From assembly GCA_040954595.2 (NCBI GenBank), contig CM082596.2:3286001-3350000 (forward strand): a stretch of 64,000 nucleotides of DNA. Direction: 5' to 3'. Shown here one piece after another: positions 24,901 to 39,900 of the stretch. This DNA comes from Balanoglossus misakiensis (lineage: Eukaryota > Hemichordata). Under the pieces are notes generated by a model that saw only the letters and a list, made by a program, of their open reading frames with translations, searched no databases and was not told where the DNA came from. Numbering within the stretch: the first letter of the stretch is position 1; the number at the start of each line of letters is the position of its first letter. A program made the translations under genes and the position numbers.

Positions 24901-27900
24901 CATCAAACTTTCATATGTATGAAAGATTAAACCCTGTGGGCGGAGAGAGTTTTCGCTGCAGCAAGCATGGAAACACATTGTACCCTAAGGTTAAAGTTAC
25001 TTATATGAGTATAAGCCGGTGAATTACAACTCGGCTTTGATATATTCAATTCACATGAACAACACAACCTGGGAGTCAAATTGTGACTTAGTTATTGCAG
25101 CTATTAATTCGGGGTATTCAATTTCCAATTACTTAAAGTCGAAGGTGGCCTTTATTTCATATCTGATGGTCTGTAAATTCCCTGTCCACAAGCCGGTCTG
25201 ACCCACTTTCTCGTTTTAAAGCTGGTTTGTATATGAAACCCTGGAGCATTATTGCCACCATGTCAGGTTGTGTTTATCACATGCTGGTGTGGTGTTAACC
25301 TGCCCCAGTCAACTCGGATCTCTTGCACGCTACAGCCCCTCCCAAGACAACAAATCCAGATTGATTTCGATCTTTTCCCAGTGTCTGAACGCAGGTGCAT
25401 CAAATCAAATCATACTGCAAAACATGTGTTCCATTTGTGAAAAGAATTTCAGATACCGCATCAGAAACCAGATCTTGCAAGTGTAGAGTGACTGTACCGG
25501 TATATACAAGAGATTCAGTAAATATGGGTCTTATTAAAGGGACAATATGTTGTATTAAAGGGACAATGCATGAGCACAATTCAGTAACTTTTCTCTTTAA
25601 CTTGTTCTGTGTATCAACTACCACTTCATTCATCCTCTACCTTCTAAAACACGATGAAACTCACAACTTACATGAAAAATGGAAAAACATTCTAAAACAA
25701 ACTTTCAGACTTCCATTTCTTTAAGGCGGACAGGGAGCATACATGTATGATGTCACAGTGTCATGCACATATCCTTAAAAAGTACAGTAGCACCCACGCA
25801 CACTAAACCTCTCATCTTTGCCGGACTTAAAGTGGCATACCAGCAGCTATGCACGTATGTTTGCACCCAGTTAATTTGGTAACTGCAAACACTCGGTGAA
25901 ATACTATGCTCCTTCTGACACCGGGACTACTGTCAAGGTCATAGGTCGCCACACAAGACTCTCAATCAATGTCATGTCGGTGTAACCATGGAAGCTTGTA
26001 TATTGCCAATTAACCTACCCGCATGTCCACACATACATGCATGGTGGACGCATTACTATGCAGTCTGTCATGACCTATACTTCACCTTTAACTCTGCATC
26101 TGTATTTTTTATGCATTATTGCAAAAAATGGCGGTACACGTACATTAAATCTAAACATGAGTATTATTGACAATTTTTGAGTCAATAATTGTAAGTCACT
26201 TTAGACTCAACATAGTAAATTTCAAGACCTTTTATTTTGAGATGTTGACGTGATGTGGCTATAGCTCCTAGGTCCTTGACACACATATAGATATGCGTCC
26301 AATGAATAGTTTGGTTGTGTTGAAAGCCTAAGCAGCTAGTATACACATGTATATGAGGCATTGGAAATTTATTGACCAATATCATCCATCTGATATTAAT
26401 TACATTCAAAGTACATTTGAAGTGTATTGACCTGAAATTCAAGGATAAAATAAGCATGATATCACAGGAATATAACAAAAACATTATGAAATGAAATGTC
26501 ATGTACAAACTGGTATTTGAAACTCAATTACACATTTTTGTCTTCAAAAGAACAATATGGCAAATACTTTTCTGTGTGCGACTCCTGTTTGCCACAAAGC
26601 ACTGCATTTTTGCATGTGTGTCTTTGACCTACATTTTTCCCTCTGGGATATATACTTGTAGCTACATATCGGGCTTTACTGTGTCAAACTGACCTCAAGA
26701 ATTTCCTTTGTGTATTTGCACACATTGTTCAGACGTATTTTAATAGCATGTGTTCAATATGATTCCTGAGAGAAATCTCAAGAAGTGAAAAGAGAACTTG
26801 ACAATAGGGCTTTAATTAGTATCCGTGACCCTATGAGGTGGTCAAGCTGACTTCTAAGAAGTTGGATCTTTCATGACCACAGTCAGCACAATGCCAAACC
26901 AAACATCCCATTGTAGTCTATCAATACAGTGGGATGATTTTGATGCTGAGTGCATAGACATAAACTTTTCATTGCATTCTTGTGCAGTGAATAAGTAACT
27001 TTTAGCTCATGAAGAACATGAACAAAAAAGAAAAATATGTCACTGCGGCAGTGTGATTTCTTTGAAGTTTCAGGATTACAGTATATGCTTTGTTTGGCAG
27101 AGGTCATCATCCGCTGGGATAATCCCTTTCATTAAAGATGAAACGTCTTTCGACAGTGGACCCTTTCAGAATTTGACCATTCACTGGACTCCTCAAGACA
27201 GTTGACTTTTAATAATACCGCAAAATTGGGGATGGGTGGAAGAATACACAGATAAACCTTGTAACAGGTCTTGACAAGTCCGCTTTACGTGACAATGCGG
27301 TGCGATTCATACTCAATGGTCTTGTTCAAATGTGGTTGAATCAACACTGCTGATGTATAGTCAGCTTGGACATATGTCGCCCACACAACGGATCCTCTTC
27401 AATGTAGTGATTACAGTCCACCGCTACCGGCACAGACTTGTGTGTACTTGTGTTGCTAGGCAACCAAACTGCCCATTGAGGTGGCAGTTGCAAGCCAAAG
27501 ACTTTCAAGGTTGGAGAAAAAATCCCTAAAGTGTTGCAATACTCTGCATGCAGTTGAGGGGGCTACACTGTCATGCTGACAATTCGACGCATTTGGCAAT
27601 TCCTAGCAACATGAAGCTATTATCGAGCTTTTCTGAAAAATATGGAATCTTCACAACTTGGTGTTAAACATTACTGGAATACTTATCTTTGATTGCTTCA
27701 GGTTGAAGTCGTGAGGATTCGGTGCATGTAGGTGATAGCTCAACATAATGATGTTTAAAAAGGTCAAAGAACTCTGATTGTGAGAATGTTAAAAAGTGAA
27801 GAACGTGTGTATAAAAATTGTTCTGAGTATCCAGAAATGCAGCGTAAAAATATTACACAACCAATAGTTTATCGTTTTTTTGAGACCTGACCAGGTGCAA

Positions 27901-30900
27901 ATGATGCTCTTTATTGGGTGTAAATTACATTCAGTATATAACTGTTTATAACCACATCTGATATTCCAATGTACATGGGCGATATAAGTCTTCCAAGTTC
28001 TTGGCCAATAACAGAGCTTACTGGTACGATGATCTGAGCTTCTTAATTATAACCATGCAACATTGCTTGGTGGACATGCCCACACATGCATGTAACTGTT
28101 TGTACGACTATTGAACCCGACAGATGTTAATTCAGGACACGTCAATGGGCATACTTCATTAGCAAACATCCATCAGTCGTCGATTTTAAGCCTCAGATGT
28201 TGTTCTTGAGAACTGAAAGGCATTACCTTGAATAGAAAAGGAACCTTGACATATGCGAGGAGCTCGCAAATATGCACTCACTGTTTGCATGAATTTGCTC
28301 TGAAGCACAGTTCAGTGTCAATCCATGTATTAAGAAAAAAGGTTTCCAATAATTTTGAATAAACACGCTTTTCTCCCCTGTTTATTAAAGAACCGTCTAC
28401 CGGTATAAACCAAACCTTTCTGCTTAGCATTCTCCTCAATCGTATCGCTCTCAAGTCCAGACAGGTTTTTACTCGAGTGGTCTCTTATAGCTGTCTCCCA
28501 CTTTTTGAAATACAATATCAAGACAACAAAGTTTGTCAAGTGCTTTAATCTCTCGGCATTTCACGGTCTTTGTCGGTGCACAAGTACTTCACAAAGTAGG
28601 CAACCGATCTCATTTAAAACGACGGGGCTTTTGTATAAGGCTCCTCAACTCTGGAATAAATAATGAATTACTCTGCCTATTTATTGCTGTCAATATTTTT
28701 TTTCATCGGCCATGACCATACATTGAACCAGGTGTATAATCCATTAACTACATGTGTGGAATAAAATCAGTTTGAACACTATGCCCCCCCCCCCCTCAAC
28801 CAAATAATTTCTGGTGAAAATTTATCAATAACTTTGTACATTGATATGATGCATCTCTGTTTGTTACATTCCTTCTTGCAAAAGAAAACAATTCCTGAAA
28901 GTGTCTTGTGGTGAGAGTACAAAAGTTGCACGTTCACACACAGTTGTTTTTAAATATTCCATCAGAAGGGCATTGATGACCATGTGTTGTTTTCTCCTGA
29001 ATTGCAGGCATTGACGGTGCAAGATATACTATCAAAATTGATCAAATGGCTATTAAAAAAGATATGTTTTACAGTATTTTGTAATCATCAATGCAAAGTT
29101 TAATGAACAATGACGCAGATAATTATTTTGGTCCGAAAATCACAGTATGTCACCACATTTCATCTGACATGACTGTGCTATATACTTTCCAAATGCAGAA
29201 TTCTTAACTGCTGCATTGAAGGATGTTCAAAAAATGCTGAGTCATCACTTTTTGAGGTCACAGATTTCATGTCACACCGTGGGCTGTGTGATCTATCGTC
29301 ACCCCAGTGTTGATTCATGCCTAGTGTGTAATATCAAACAATTTCCAATCAGCCAGTATCAGACCACATCCAGCGGTATCAGTTACTTTCAAAACAAAAA
29401 CCGGGCCCCACCCTCTTGAGAAATTATAAACACTACCCCGATTTACTTGTGGAGAGGGCTGGTCAAGATCTCACTGCTGGAAATCTGACCCCTGTAAATA
29501 TGTAGGTCACCTCCCAGGGTAAGCGAAACAACACAGCGCTCCTTTCATTCCGTATGACCCGGCTGTTTCCCCTGGCCAGCTTTTAAAGGAAGATTGGGGG
29601 TCAAAGGTTACCCGGGTCTGTGGTTTTAAATACCCACTGTAGTCACAATCTGCAGAGTTCTCAGGCTTTTAACATTCCACTTCAGCGGTACGCAACAATT
29701 CAGACGTTACGTAAAGTTCAAAAAATTTCTGCTAAAGCAAGTTAACTTTGAACAGCCTCCCTTGTTTATAACACAATCTAGTTTTTGTGTCGTTTTTTAG
29801 TCAATTATATATGTGGGTTTTATTTTTTAGTTCAACTACTACGTGCATGGAATCATGCATCTCCCAGAATGCCTCTCATTTCAGCCACAGTACGGTACAT
29901 ACTGAGCATAAAACCAAAGGCAACTTTCAAGCTTTGACTTATATTTTGTGGAGTTCTGTAACGGCATGTTCTTTACAAGGGACTTGTTGTAACTTGCTTA
30001 ATTCAAACAACTGAATCTTTTGAACAGAGAAGATGTTGTCTTGAATGTTTCAAGGTTGAGTCTGCATCTACATGTAATATGTAGATTACCGAAAATAATC
30101 TGCTAAAGTGAGTTCTCACGTGGCTTGTAAAGAAAAAGTATGTTTGGCCAATCAGATACTACTTTGCATATTCTCAAGACCCCACTTAGAAGTTTTAGGA
30201 CATGCATGTTCATGTATTGTGAACAGACATCCTGTACGCACAAGGACAATTGCAACACATCACAAGCACCTGTGAAACGCCTATATACATGAATTCATCT
30301 GATATATTGCTTGTAACGATGCATCTGAGATCCTCAGCCAAGGGTCATAGAATGGTGAGGGACAGTATATATTTTTTAATTCAGTGGGCAACTGACCTAA
30401 TCTCAAAGCAGTTGTATTCTGTGTATAGTAAACCTCACCAAATCCTGACTGTTGCATGCTGGGTAAGATTGGGTCCATCCCACTTGCAGAGTCCTTGAGT
30501 CCTCCTCCGCCCCCCCCCCCCCCCCCCCCCAATAAATAAAAATAAAATCAAAGGTCACATGCACAGATCGCCAACACGATAGCTAAACACCAACTGACAT
30601 GCAGCAAATGGAGATCGCTTTCACAGATAATAAGAGACTGTCTTGTACAGGTGTCAGTAACTCTTCAGATTGGATCAATGATGCTTATATACGCTGCATA
30701 ATTTCCATATCCTTGAGAGAGAAAAATGCCATCAATTTTATTACCTGCGCCACTATCTTGTATACCTGTCACAAAAGGCTGAAGTGATTCCCCCATAGAA
30801 TTTCGTATACCTCTCACAACTGCACAATAGGCCCGTATTCTCATACAGAATTCATTCACTGTGTTAAGGACTGTTATCAGACTGGTGCTATTTATTTGTC

Positions 30901-33900
30901 AGGCACACCAGCGCTTTTGTGTCTGTGGCATTTTATGCCTACCTGGGGATTCGTTTGATGGTCTCTCGTTGCCTGTAAAAAATAATCAGAGGTATTCCCA
31001 AAACTGGTCGCACATGCCCCCATATTTAAATCTTTGACAATCTGACACTTCTCCAAAACACTGACTTCTATGGGCAAGCTAAGGTCTAAATAAAGGTTTG
31101 TGACTATTGTTGGAGTCAAAGCATTATCCGCAATAAAAGAGACCACAAAGAATGGCCCGTACAATAGGATTGCCTGCTCTTTTCTCTCAAAAACTTAAAT
31201 AGTGACAGCTAAGGCACTCATCTATGGGGTTATGTACTTTGCTTTATACATACTAAACTGCTCAATGAAAATTCCAACTATTTAAAGAGGTTTTATTTTT
31301 TACAGGAATCTGACTATACAGTTCTTTCATTTTTTTTTAAGTTCAAACTTTTGATGGTCAGTTGCAGTGTTTACCAGTTCAGTACAGGTGATTCACCTGT
31401 GTTTGCATGCATGTCTGTAGTTGTGCACATTGCACTCTTGAAGTACCCCAAATTGACCGTATCCTTTTTCTATTTTGGCAGAATCCGGAACTTACACAGC
31501 TATTTGAATTGGTTTAAAGTGTTTCTGTCCCGCATAATGCCTAAAAATATCGCTGCCGATTCTTCTTACTTGTAAAGAGCAGGAAAGCGATGGGGCAAAG
31601 AGGAGTTGAACGTAATGTTTGTTTGGAGTGGCCATAATTTACCGTGGGAAAATCACCGAGTTGCGGAGAAATGCTGTAAAAACTGAAGGACGGGTATTGT
31701 CTGCGGGCAAATGGTACCTGGGTATGAAAAGCTATCCGTGATGTGTGTCCCACACTGTCAGGTTTTAAAAGGGGGAGGGGGAAAGTTGCTCAATTTCTTG
31801 TAATGTGGCCCTCTATCATCAAAACTACATGTAAGTCCTATCATAGAGTCCTATCACTTTCCATGGTTACTGTGGTTAAGTTTGCTGAGGTGGCTGTGTA
31901 CCTTTAATCATCTCTCTACATGGTTTTAATAGCTTTAAATACAATTCAGTCTTTTTTTGAAAAAATCGCCTATAATAGCATCTGAGTTGTAAACATGAAA
32001 AGCAACTTTGATGTACGTATGCATGTGTACAGCTGCGTGATTCACCGTTGTTGTTTACCACTAATGTCTTGATTTCAGCAATCCCGTTCTTAACTCAATC
32101 TGAGACATATAAATCATTTAGTAGGTGTGACCATGACATTTACTAAGCTGTAATGAAGGTAAATAAAAAAAACATAGCATTAAATGTTGGTTTGTCATTA
32201 ATAGAGAGTGCATTGACCTTTAAAATGAGCTTATAACATTTCCCAAAATGTGGTTAATGCACATTCGCTAGAATTTACAAACTCCTCGCTCTTGCCATCC
32301 TCCATTCTGCATGATTTGGCCCTGACAGAAATGTACTAGCATGGCTAGTGAAGATGAGCTTCTGCAAAACAAGTACGGGGAAAAATTCAAGTGTGGAAAA
32401 TGTAAACAAGATTTTTTTGTGACTGGCCATGAACTGCTATACTGTACCAGCCTAATTAGAATATGACTGAGTGCAGAGATTCAAAGTGCAGTGTCATTGG
32501 TTGAAATCTTCACATCGCTTCTCTATACACCTGATGGAGTGTGACTGATTGATTTACGTCAGGAAGTTATATTCCCTTTAATGCTTAGCCTACAAGGGGT
32601 GTTATAATTAGTGTAGGGGAGAGGGGGGACCCTGAGGAGGGATGTGAAATCAACAGGTGATAATTAAAAGGCAAGATACTGCAGCACAGGTTTCTATTGC
32701 AAGGTCTCGATTTATTTATCCATGCTGTGCTGCCATGCTGTTTGATTTTTATGATCTGCGGTCCCATGCCGCAGACCAATATATCACTCTCCGCCTTTGT
32801 GGCAATTTTGTGCGTGACCCATTTCATGTCCTGAAACGTACAGTGCATCAAAACTGAGTCCTGCAAAACTGTCACTAAATTTTTCAGATGTTACACACTG
32901 AACAGCTGTAGGGAAGCTTTGCACAGAAAGAGGAATTCAAATATTGCCTGATCATAAATTAAAATATTATCAGTCGTAAACTTTTGAACAACAAAAGCAT
33001 GCATTGATGAGAAGTCTATTAAGATGGAGAACTATTCAAAATTGCATGAGGTTATTATATGATGTATGAGTTTGCCCCCTTCCTACTTTTTTTAGCGTAG
33101 ATGGTCTCAAATCTGGGGTAAAGTGCTGAGTCAGCACTTTTCCTATGGTGGAAATATCTGACTAGCTCTGTCAAAAATCAAGCATCGTCAGGTGGTTTCC
33201 TTTATTGGGTAAAACTTGTCTTTTTTGTTGTTGTTGTTGTCTTGGACGTGTAAAAGGAATGTTGACATAGTTGCCTTTGAAAAAAGAAAATGCATGGAAT
33301 CTGTACATACAAGCAGGGGATGAAAAGAAAGCTGTCAAAATTAATGTTCCGTTAAGAGTTTAACTGTTTACAGGTGCATTTGCACACCAGGTTGACCATC
33401 CCACTTTTGTAGTGCTCGGTTAATGTCTTATGAAAAAGAAAATTAAGCCAGTAAATTTTTCGAGGCCAATAATTGTCATCATTCTGTGTAGCTTGAGGAG
33501 TTTCTCAGCAAAATACTGTTAAGAGGCATTATGGTCCGTTTTGATGAAAGTAAATTCAGACTGTGAACTCTCTGAAAAATAAGACTGTACATAAGTTGCC
33601 ATGGTATTAAAGCGTTAACTGACAAAGTTACAAGTAATCATCTTGTGAGCAGGTGGGTTTGGATGATTTTGACAGCTCTTGTCAGAGAGAAATCATATCT
33701 GAGACTCACAGCCTCCAAAAGGTATACTCTGACTCTATGTTCTACAATGATTTCTCCTAGCTGGCTGAGTGCCTTAGCCTGGTGGGTTAGGAACCTAATA
33801 CCCGGCTTAGTTCTACTTGACTTGTAAAGTCAGATTTAGGATTAGGGTAGTTGAGTTACAACCCTCCAGCATGGGAGCTGCAGCTATGTAATTTTAAAAT

Positions 33901-36900
33901 TTCTTGTTTCTTTAATATCTGTACATGTACTTTAATATTCAGCTGTTGGCTAAATGCATGGATGATAGGCTATCCTTGGTGTACGTTCGATCAACAGTGT
34001 ACAGTTTTGTTTGACCTTCGTGTTTTGTCGTGTGATTTCAAAGATTGGAACAAATTATCTGATCAGTTTTATATAAGTGGTTATGCTGAGCTCTCTGATG
34101 ATGCCTAATAGCAGCCGGCCTTGCTCACTTCTTGCATTTTCTCTCTTAACCATTCCACCAAAACGTGACTTCTAGCCAACAAAATTGGAAAGGGGTCTCA
34201 TGAAAGCACAGACGGACCTTTAACTGTGAGTCTCACAGTCACATGGCCGTGGTGTGCGCACAAAAGGCACTTTGTGGATGCTTGGGGTCAACTCTTTTGA
34301 AAGATTTCGATTTTCTCTCTTACACCTGTTATGTACGACAGGTTGGAGACCAACTCTGAATGGTGTGATCAATGCTGTACGCTGTCACACTTCAGTGGCA
34401 TGGCCTTTTTTATCCGCCGATGGCCGTACTTGGCGACGCTATAGAAACTTTAACTGAACGACAATTTTAATTTAGTGCCGATGGCCGCTATCGAAAAGAA
34501 TGCAGAGTTCGAGTCGCGATGTTTTGTTTTTCAATAAATCACACCTTCAAGCCCCTGCAGTCCGGGGTTCCACTCCACTTGGTTGGAATTTCAACTGCAG
34601 AGCACTTTTTAAGACTGCCACCATTGTCCGAGTTCAGCCAACTGGTTGACCGGTGTAGCGTAAATAACATATTTCCACTTTTTAACCAACTTTTGCGGTA
34701 ATTTCCGAAGTTTGATTCACTGGCAGAGAATTCACCACGATGCCACCCTGTAAATTAAAACCAATTGTTTGCTGAAAATAGCCACAATAGTAATAAAACT
34801 TGACAGAGTCATAAAAAAGTCACTGTTTCCAGTTTACTCAAGGAATGCCATTAAATCGTGATAATTGTACACTATAAACACAAAGGGCATGCAAGCAGTC
34901 AACACACTTTTTTCTTTCAATTTGATGAGCATATTATACTGAAACAGGTTCCACATACCTGCTGCCTATTCCACCTGTAAGTGCTATCTATATGATGTCA
35001 ACCTGACCCTATTGCGGCATCCCATATCAGGTCTGACCACCCGTTGGCTGCACCCGTCCCAACACACATACAGTACCCAGGGACCACATTCAGAGCACCC
35101 TCCCCTCAAGCATCGCCTCAGGTGAAACCAGGTTGGGGTTCTGTGTTCGTCAGCCTCACAATGTCCTCTAGTTTGGCTCTTGGCCAATCCCCCCACCCCC
35201 TCCCGAGTTAATTATCTCAGATCCACTAATTAAAACCCTAAACATCCAATCCAATTAAGCAGAGCTACAGTACCTGGATATGTCAGGAGAATGGGCAACA
35301 CATTTCCCATCATGCCACAGTACTGCACATAGATACCTGATATACAGTTTGTTTATTTATCAGCTTTTGATCTGTATTTACTCTTCATGAAAATAGTATT
35401 TGTCTGCTATTGCAATTCAGCATATCTGCCAATCATGGAAATATTCATGTTTTATGTCCATGACATGTGTTGTGACATTGAGTGTGGTTCAGTGAACACA
35501 CAACAACATAAACAGCCCATCGTAAGAAACAAAAATAACAAAATAATGTCAAAAGTTGACGTCTTTGCCGTTGTATTGTATCAGGGATACACGTCTACTA
35601 TCTTTCACTTCTTAATGCATTTCTGGCATACGTAGACTGACCGGTTCAAGGAGATGTCACGAGTATGTTGACGTCTGAAGAATCCATTCACACTTTATAC
35701 TTTCCCCTCTGAGGTATGACGTGAGGATACACTGTTTTATGACGTCTCATTGTTATCATGGAGATGACGTGGAGACCAAGTCCGACCCCAGGTCAGAAAA
35801 CAAGACCAGGAAAACAACACACACACAGCAAGGGTGTGTCAAATTTCCTCATCATACAGCGGAAGTCAAAGAGTAAGCTGTATCAGTACAGGTGACCATG
35901 GAATAATAAAATTATAAAATTTCTCTATAAGCTTTGTATTATATTGAAAAAAATACTTATTGAAATGCAATTTTATCTGAGATCAAATTTTAAATGAGTG
36001 AAACGTAAAAATTCATTAGAAGGAACAGCATGTTGTTTCAGTACCTCACACTCAAATAAATTGGAATTGGATATAAGGAATAAAAACAGATAATAGAGAT
36101 CACCTTAGCAACTGCAAAGGGCTTTTGAATCTTTGCCGGTTCTCTTTTATGTAACTGAGTGAACTTCCTGATTTTTGCACCTTTTTAGATCTCATACAAC
36201 CTGGCCACTTCCTGATTTTTTGGCCTGTTTGACAAATCCGTATGATATTGTGGTGATGTTGTAAACACTTCATCAGGAAGTGAAGATTTGGCTTTGAACA
36301 ACTTCCCTACTCCTTTTCCATTTTCCCCTTTTTTCCACTTGATTCTTGACCAACTGGACATTGTCCTGGTGATCCTGATCGAAAGTAACAAAAAATAAAA
36401 GTTGTGAGATCAATTTTGAGAAAAAAGACGACAACTTGGCTATGGCGTTGAAAAGGATAATTCACTTCATGCTGATCAAATCTGAACGCGTTCGCGAGAG
36501 AGCAATCGCAAAAGCATTCTTTACATACTGCAGGCAGAATCACAAGGCGGTTATCCCCAATTACGATAATAATTACGTGAATCGTTTGTAAAGACTCCAC
36601 TTTAGTCGGTATGTGTCCACACAATTGAGTTCCTCCCTTTTAATTGTCTGATCCTGAATAGATCACTGATTGATCCTGTCCACTGTAATTACCAGGTGTT
36701 GTCTTAACCTAATGAGGTAAATTAACATGTCCCTCACTTACCTGTGCATAAATCTCATCCCTACCCTGACCAGAAGTGGCAGTATAAGCTGATGTTATCT
36801 GGTGAATGAAAGATTTAAAAGATAATGCAGATAGTGGGGGTGAAGATAATTGCCATGGCGATTGATTAGGGATGAGTACATAGCTGTAACAGGTGTGTGA

Positions 36901-39900
36901 TGTAATCGTTCTAAATGGTGCTGTAGGTTGAAAGGTCAGCATCTGACATTTACAAATATAGTGAGTTATTATATGGCTTTTTTTATGAGAAGGTTTTTTA
37001 CGTGTACGTTAAATATATTCTCATTCTCAGAACAGGTGTGATTGTTAATAACTCTATACTCTTTTGTTGAAATGGAAAACACACACTGATTTCTTACTAT
37101 GTTTTAAAGAAAAGAGAATGTTCAGTGAGAATAATTTTTCAAATGGGCATTTTGGGTGTTTGAATTCACTCTGTGAAATTTGTAGCAGCTATAAGTTTCA
37201 ATGTGGCATAATAAAAGCTGAAGGCAGAGAGATAAAAATGTCAGTTTTGATATTTTTTGAAGGATTTAAAATAATACAGATTTATTTATTTTCCAGTAGC
37301 ATTTACCTTGAATTGGCAAGTGCATACAGTATGGCAATGTGACTGTTTTGATAACACTTCAGAAGGTGACAAGACTAAAGCCACTCCTTTTTATGACTAA
37401 TAAATGAAAAATTCATGCCTGTAATTTTAAGATAATCATATCTCAAGTTTTGCAAATATTGTAACCCACTCCTGCCTGTTTACATACCTTGAAAAGAAAA
37501 AATGATAGTGAAGTATCAAGGTATTGATGGAAAGCACGGTTGTTGTTGCTGTTGTTATTGTTGATAATGAATGTTTACAGTGAATTCTTCTGAGTCAGAA
37601 AGAGATAACATTAAATTGTTTGCATTTTTGTCATTCTTAGGCCTCAGTGGAATTCGTAAGGGTGGGTTGTTTTTATTCGGGCCTTGAGCTGAATGAATTC
37701 AAAGGCCAATCTTATCTGGATAGTGTTATAAAATCTTGCCAAGGTCGACACCCCCTGTATAACTGCCAGTGCAGTGACACGTATACCCCAAACACTTTCT
37801 AAAGAATAACGTACAACTTGTTTGTGTCGCTGAGCCGAGCGGGCTCACCTTAACTTCTGTCCCGAGGACATACCATCTTTAATGCGCCTGTCTTCATTGA
37901 CTGGAAATCCATACATTATACAGTTGCAGATCTGAGTCACACTTGTTTGAGCAAAAGGCCGCAATGTATTTTCTGAACTTCCGGAGTGAATTCTTTCGAA
38001 GGCCAGATCCACCTGACCATGACTTATCAGCGACAATCAAACGAGAATGTATCAAAACAACAACAACATACTTTATTTTCCTTTACCTCCCCCTCTCTCT
38101 CTTCCCACTGGGAGAAGTGTTTGATATCATCTTGTATGCACGTGTGGTTCAACAGTGTTTTGAAATCATTTAGCTTTCACTGTGTATATAGGCCTGCAGT
38201 GAGATGGCCACCTTTGGGCAAGATTTCCCACAAACAACCACCTTTCCCTGGGACAAATTTTCTGCCTGTGTGCCTTGTAATTATCACCAGCCACTCTCCC
38301 ATTGTCGGAACTCTTTCCGTTTCATTTCTGGAATATAATGCTCTGCTTTGAGATGAAAGAAATTTGCGATCACAACACGGAGCGAACTTTTTTTATGGTC
38401 ACTTGAGACAGTTGCAGTTTCTTCCACTCGATTGAAAATTGAAAAGAGATGGAGTTCAGAAGGCCGTAATGAAAGAGTCTTGCTTTGGTCAACTCTTGTC
38501 AACTCTTAGCACTGTGCTGACTTTTTCCTCAACAGAAATTGATCATAATTTAGATTCCTATAATCAACATTTACTGATATCTCACAAGACATCTGTGTTT
38601 TGTCTGTCGTAGAAAACAAACATTGAAAAAAGTTTTATCTGCAGGCTTTCAATTGTAGAAGATTACATCCCAATTAACAGGTAAAAGAGTCCTTTCTTCT
38701 CGAAGATTTGTGACAAGCAATTTGAATTGGACCCCCAGTGCGGTGCGATTCAGCATCTATTACAATGGTGTTCACTTTTCTTTTTACGGTGCAGTACCAG
38801 TGCATTGCGGGGAGCACCAGTCGCCTGCTGAAAATGACATTGATCTGATGTTGTGTTGTTGTTGAAGGATTTTGTTAAAAATGATAGGATGATGATTGAG
38901 GCTTTAACTTTGAACTTCACAAGTTCAACACACACCACGACATCTGGGTGGCAAGGATGAAAACCAAAAATCCACACCGGACGGGGTCAGAATGGCAAGA
39001 ATGTTAATCGTCTTGGAAACAAAGCAGGAATCCTCCAAAAAAGAGGCTTTAACAAGCTTAGATCAACTTTGATTTAGGGTTTTCCAGAAACCCTTTTAAG
39101 AAGTCAAATGGTTTGTCACTAAATAATGACCTTGAACAACAGAAGGCCCACAATGGGAGCATTATCTAGGTATAATTGCAATGGTGTAAGGTTTTACAAA
39201 CCTGCTTTTTAATATAGAGGATTCAATTATTCCTCTTGTGGCAGTTAGATGTTCTCAGTAACAAAAAGACATAAGATTTTCAATCTGGAATTTTGGAACT
39301 AATTCTTTCATGCACCTGATGACAGATCTGTGTATAGTGAGTCAATTAGGTAAAAGTTCCAATTGTTTTTATATAACAATACTCAATTGCACTACGATCG
39401 AAGAATCGTCCTATAGTGGTTGCTCATACCATGGAGGTACTAGAGAGAAGGAGCGAGGACGCTATTGTTTCCTATGAACCCCATGTGCGTCTTAATCTGT
39501 TTGCAGATAACATTAGGCTCTCAACCTTTTATCACCTGATAGGCGTTCATTCAAGCTGTGCGCTTGCGTAGATAAACAAATCATAGCTGGCGTTGCGTCT
39601 CTAAGCATAAACAACCGGACCAAACTGCTGTGCCGAACGTCTCTACACTGACAATTACAATGGCGAATATCGGGCACTTCTCACCATTTCACACTAACAA
39701 GACAGCTTGCATCGGGAAGATTGGTTTTCAAATAAAACTTATGAACTTGTTGTTTTTTGCTGAACATTGCTACAAACTCAAAATATTCATTTCAAAATCA
39801 TACTTTTTGGTTGTACAAACAAGAGAAATAACGCTACAAACCTTCAGAGACGTCCGCTTGACACGCCTCCGGTAGTGGTGACGCGCAAACTGTGACCCCT

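Noticed and set aside
30385-30462. A 78-base plus-strand segment (WATDLISKQLYSVYSKPHQI) with acceptor and gtaaga donor, open in phase 0
   Set aside because: It cannot be inserted between the phase-2 exons of the plus-strand candidate, and its codon periodicity is near background. It shows that chance exons with decent splice sites do occur here.
30665-30859. Minus-strand 64-codon frame (GESLQPFVTGIQDSGAGNK)
   Set aside because: Protein-like at first sight, but there is no splice support, homology or clear start.
30892-31164. Minus-strand 90-codon frame with an internal 30-base micro-exon-like block
   Set aside because: No partner exons and no family; it could be chance in a stop-poor stretch.
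34500-34520. GAGTTCGAGTC resembling a tRNA B box
   Set aside because: No A box or cloverleaf can be formed upstream.
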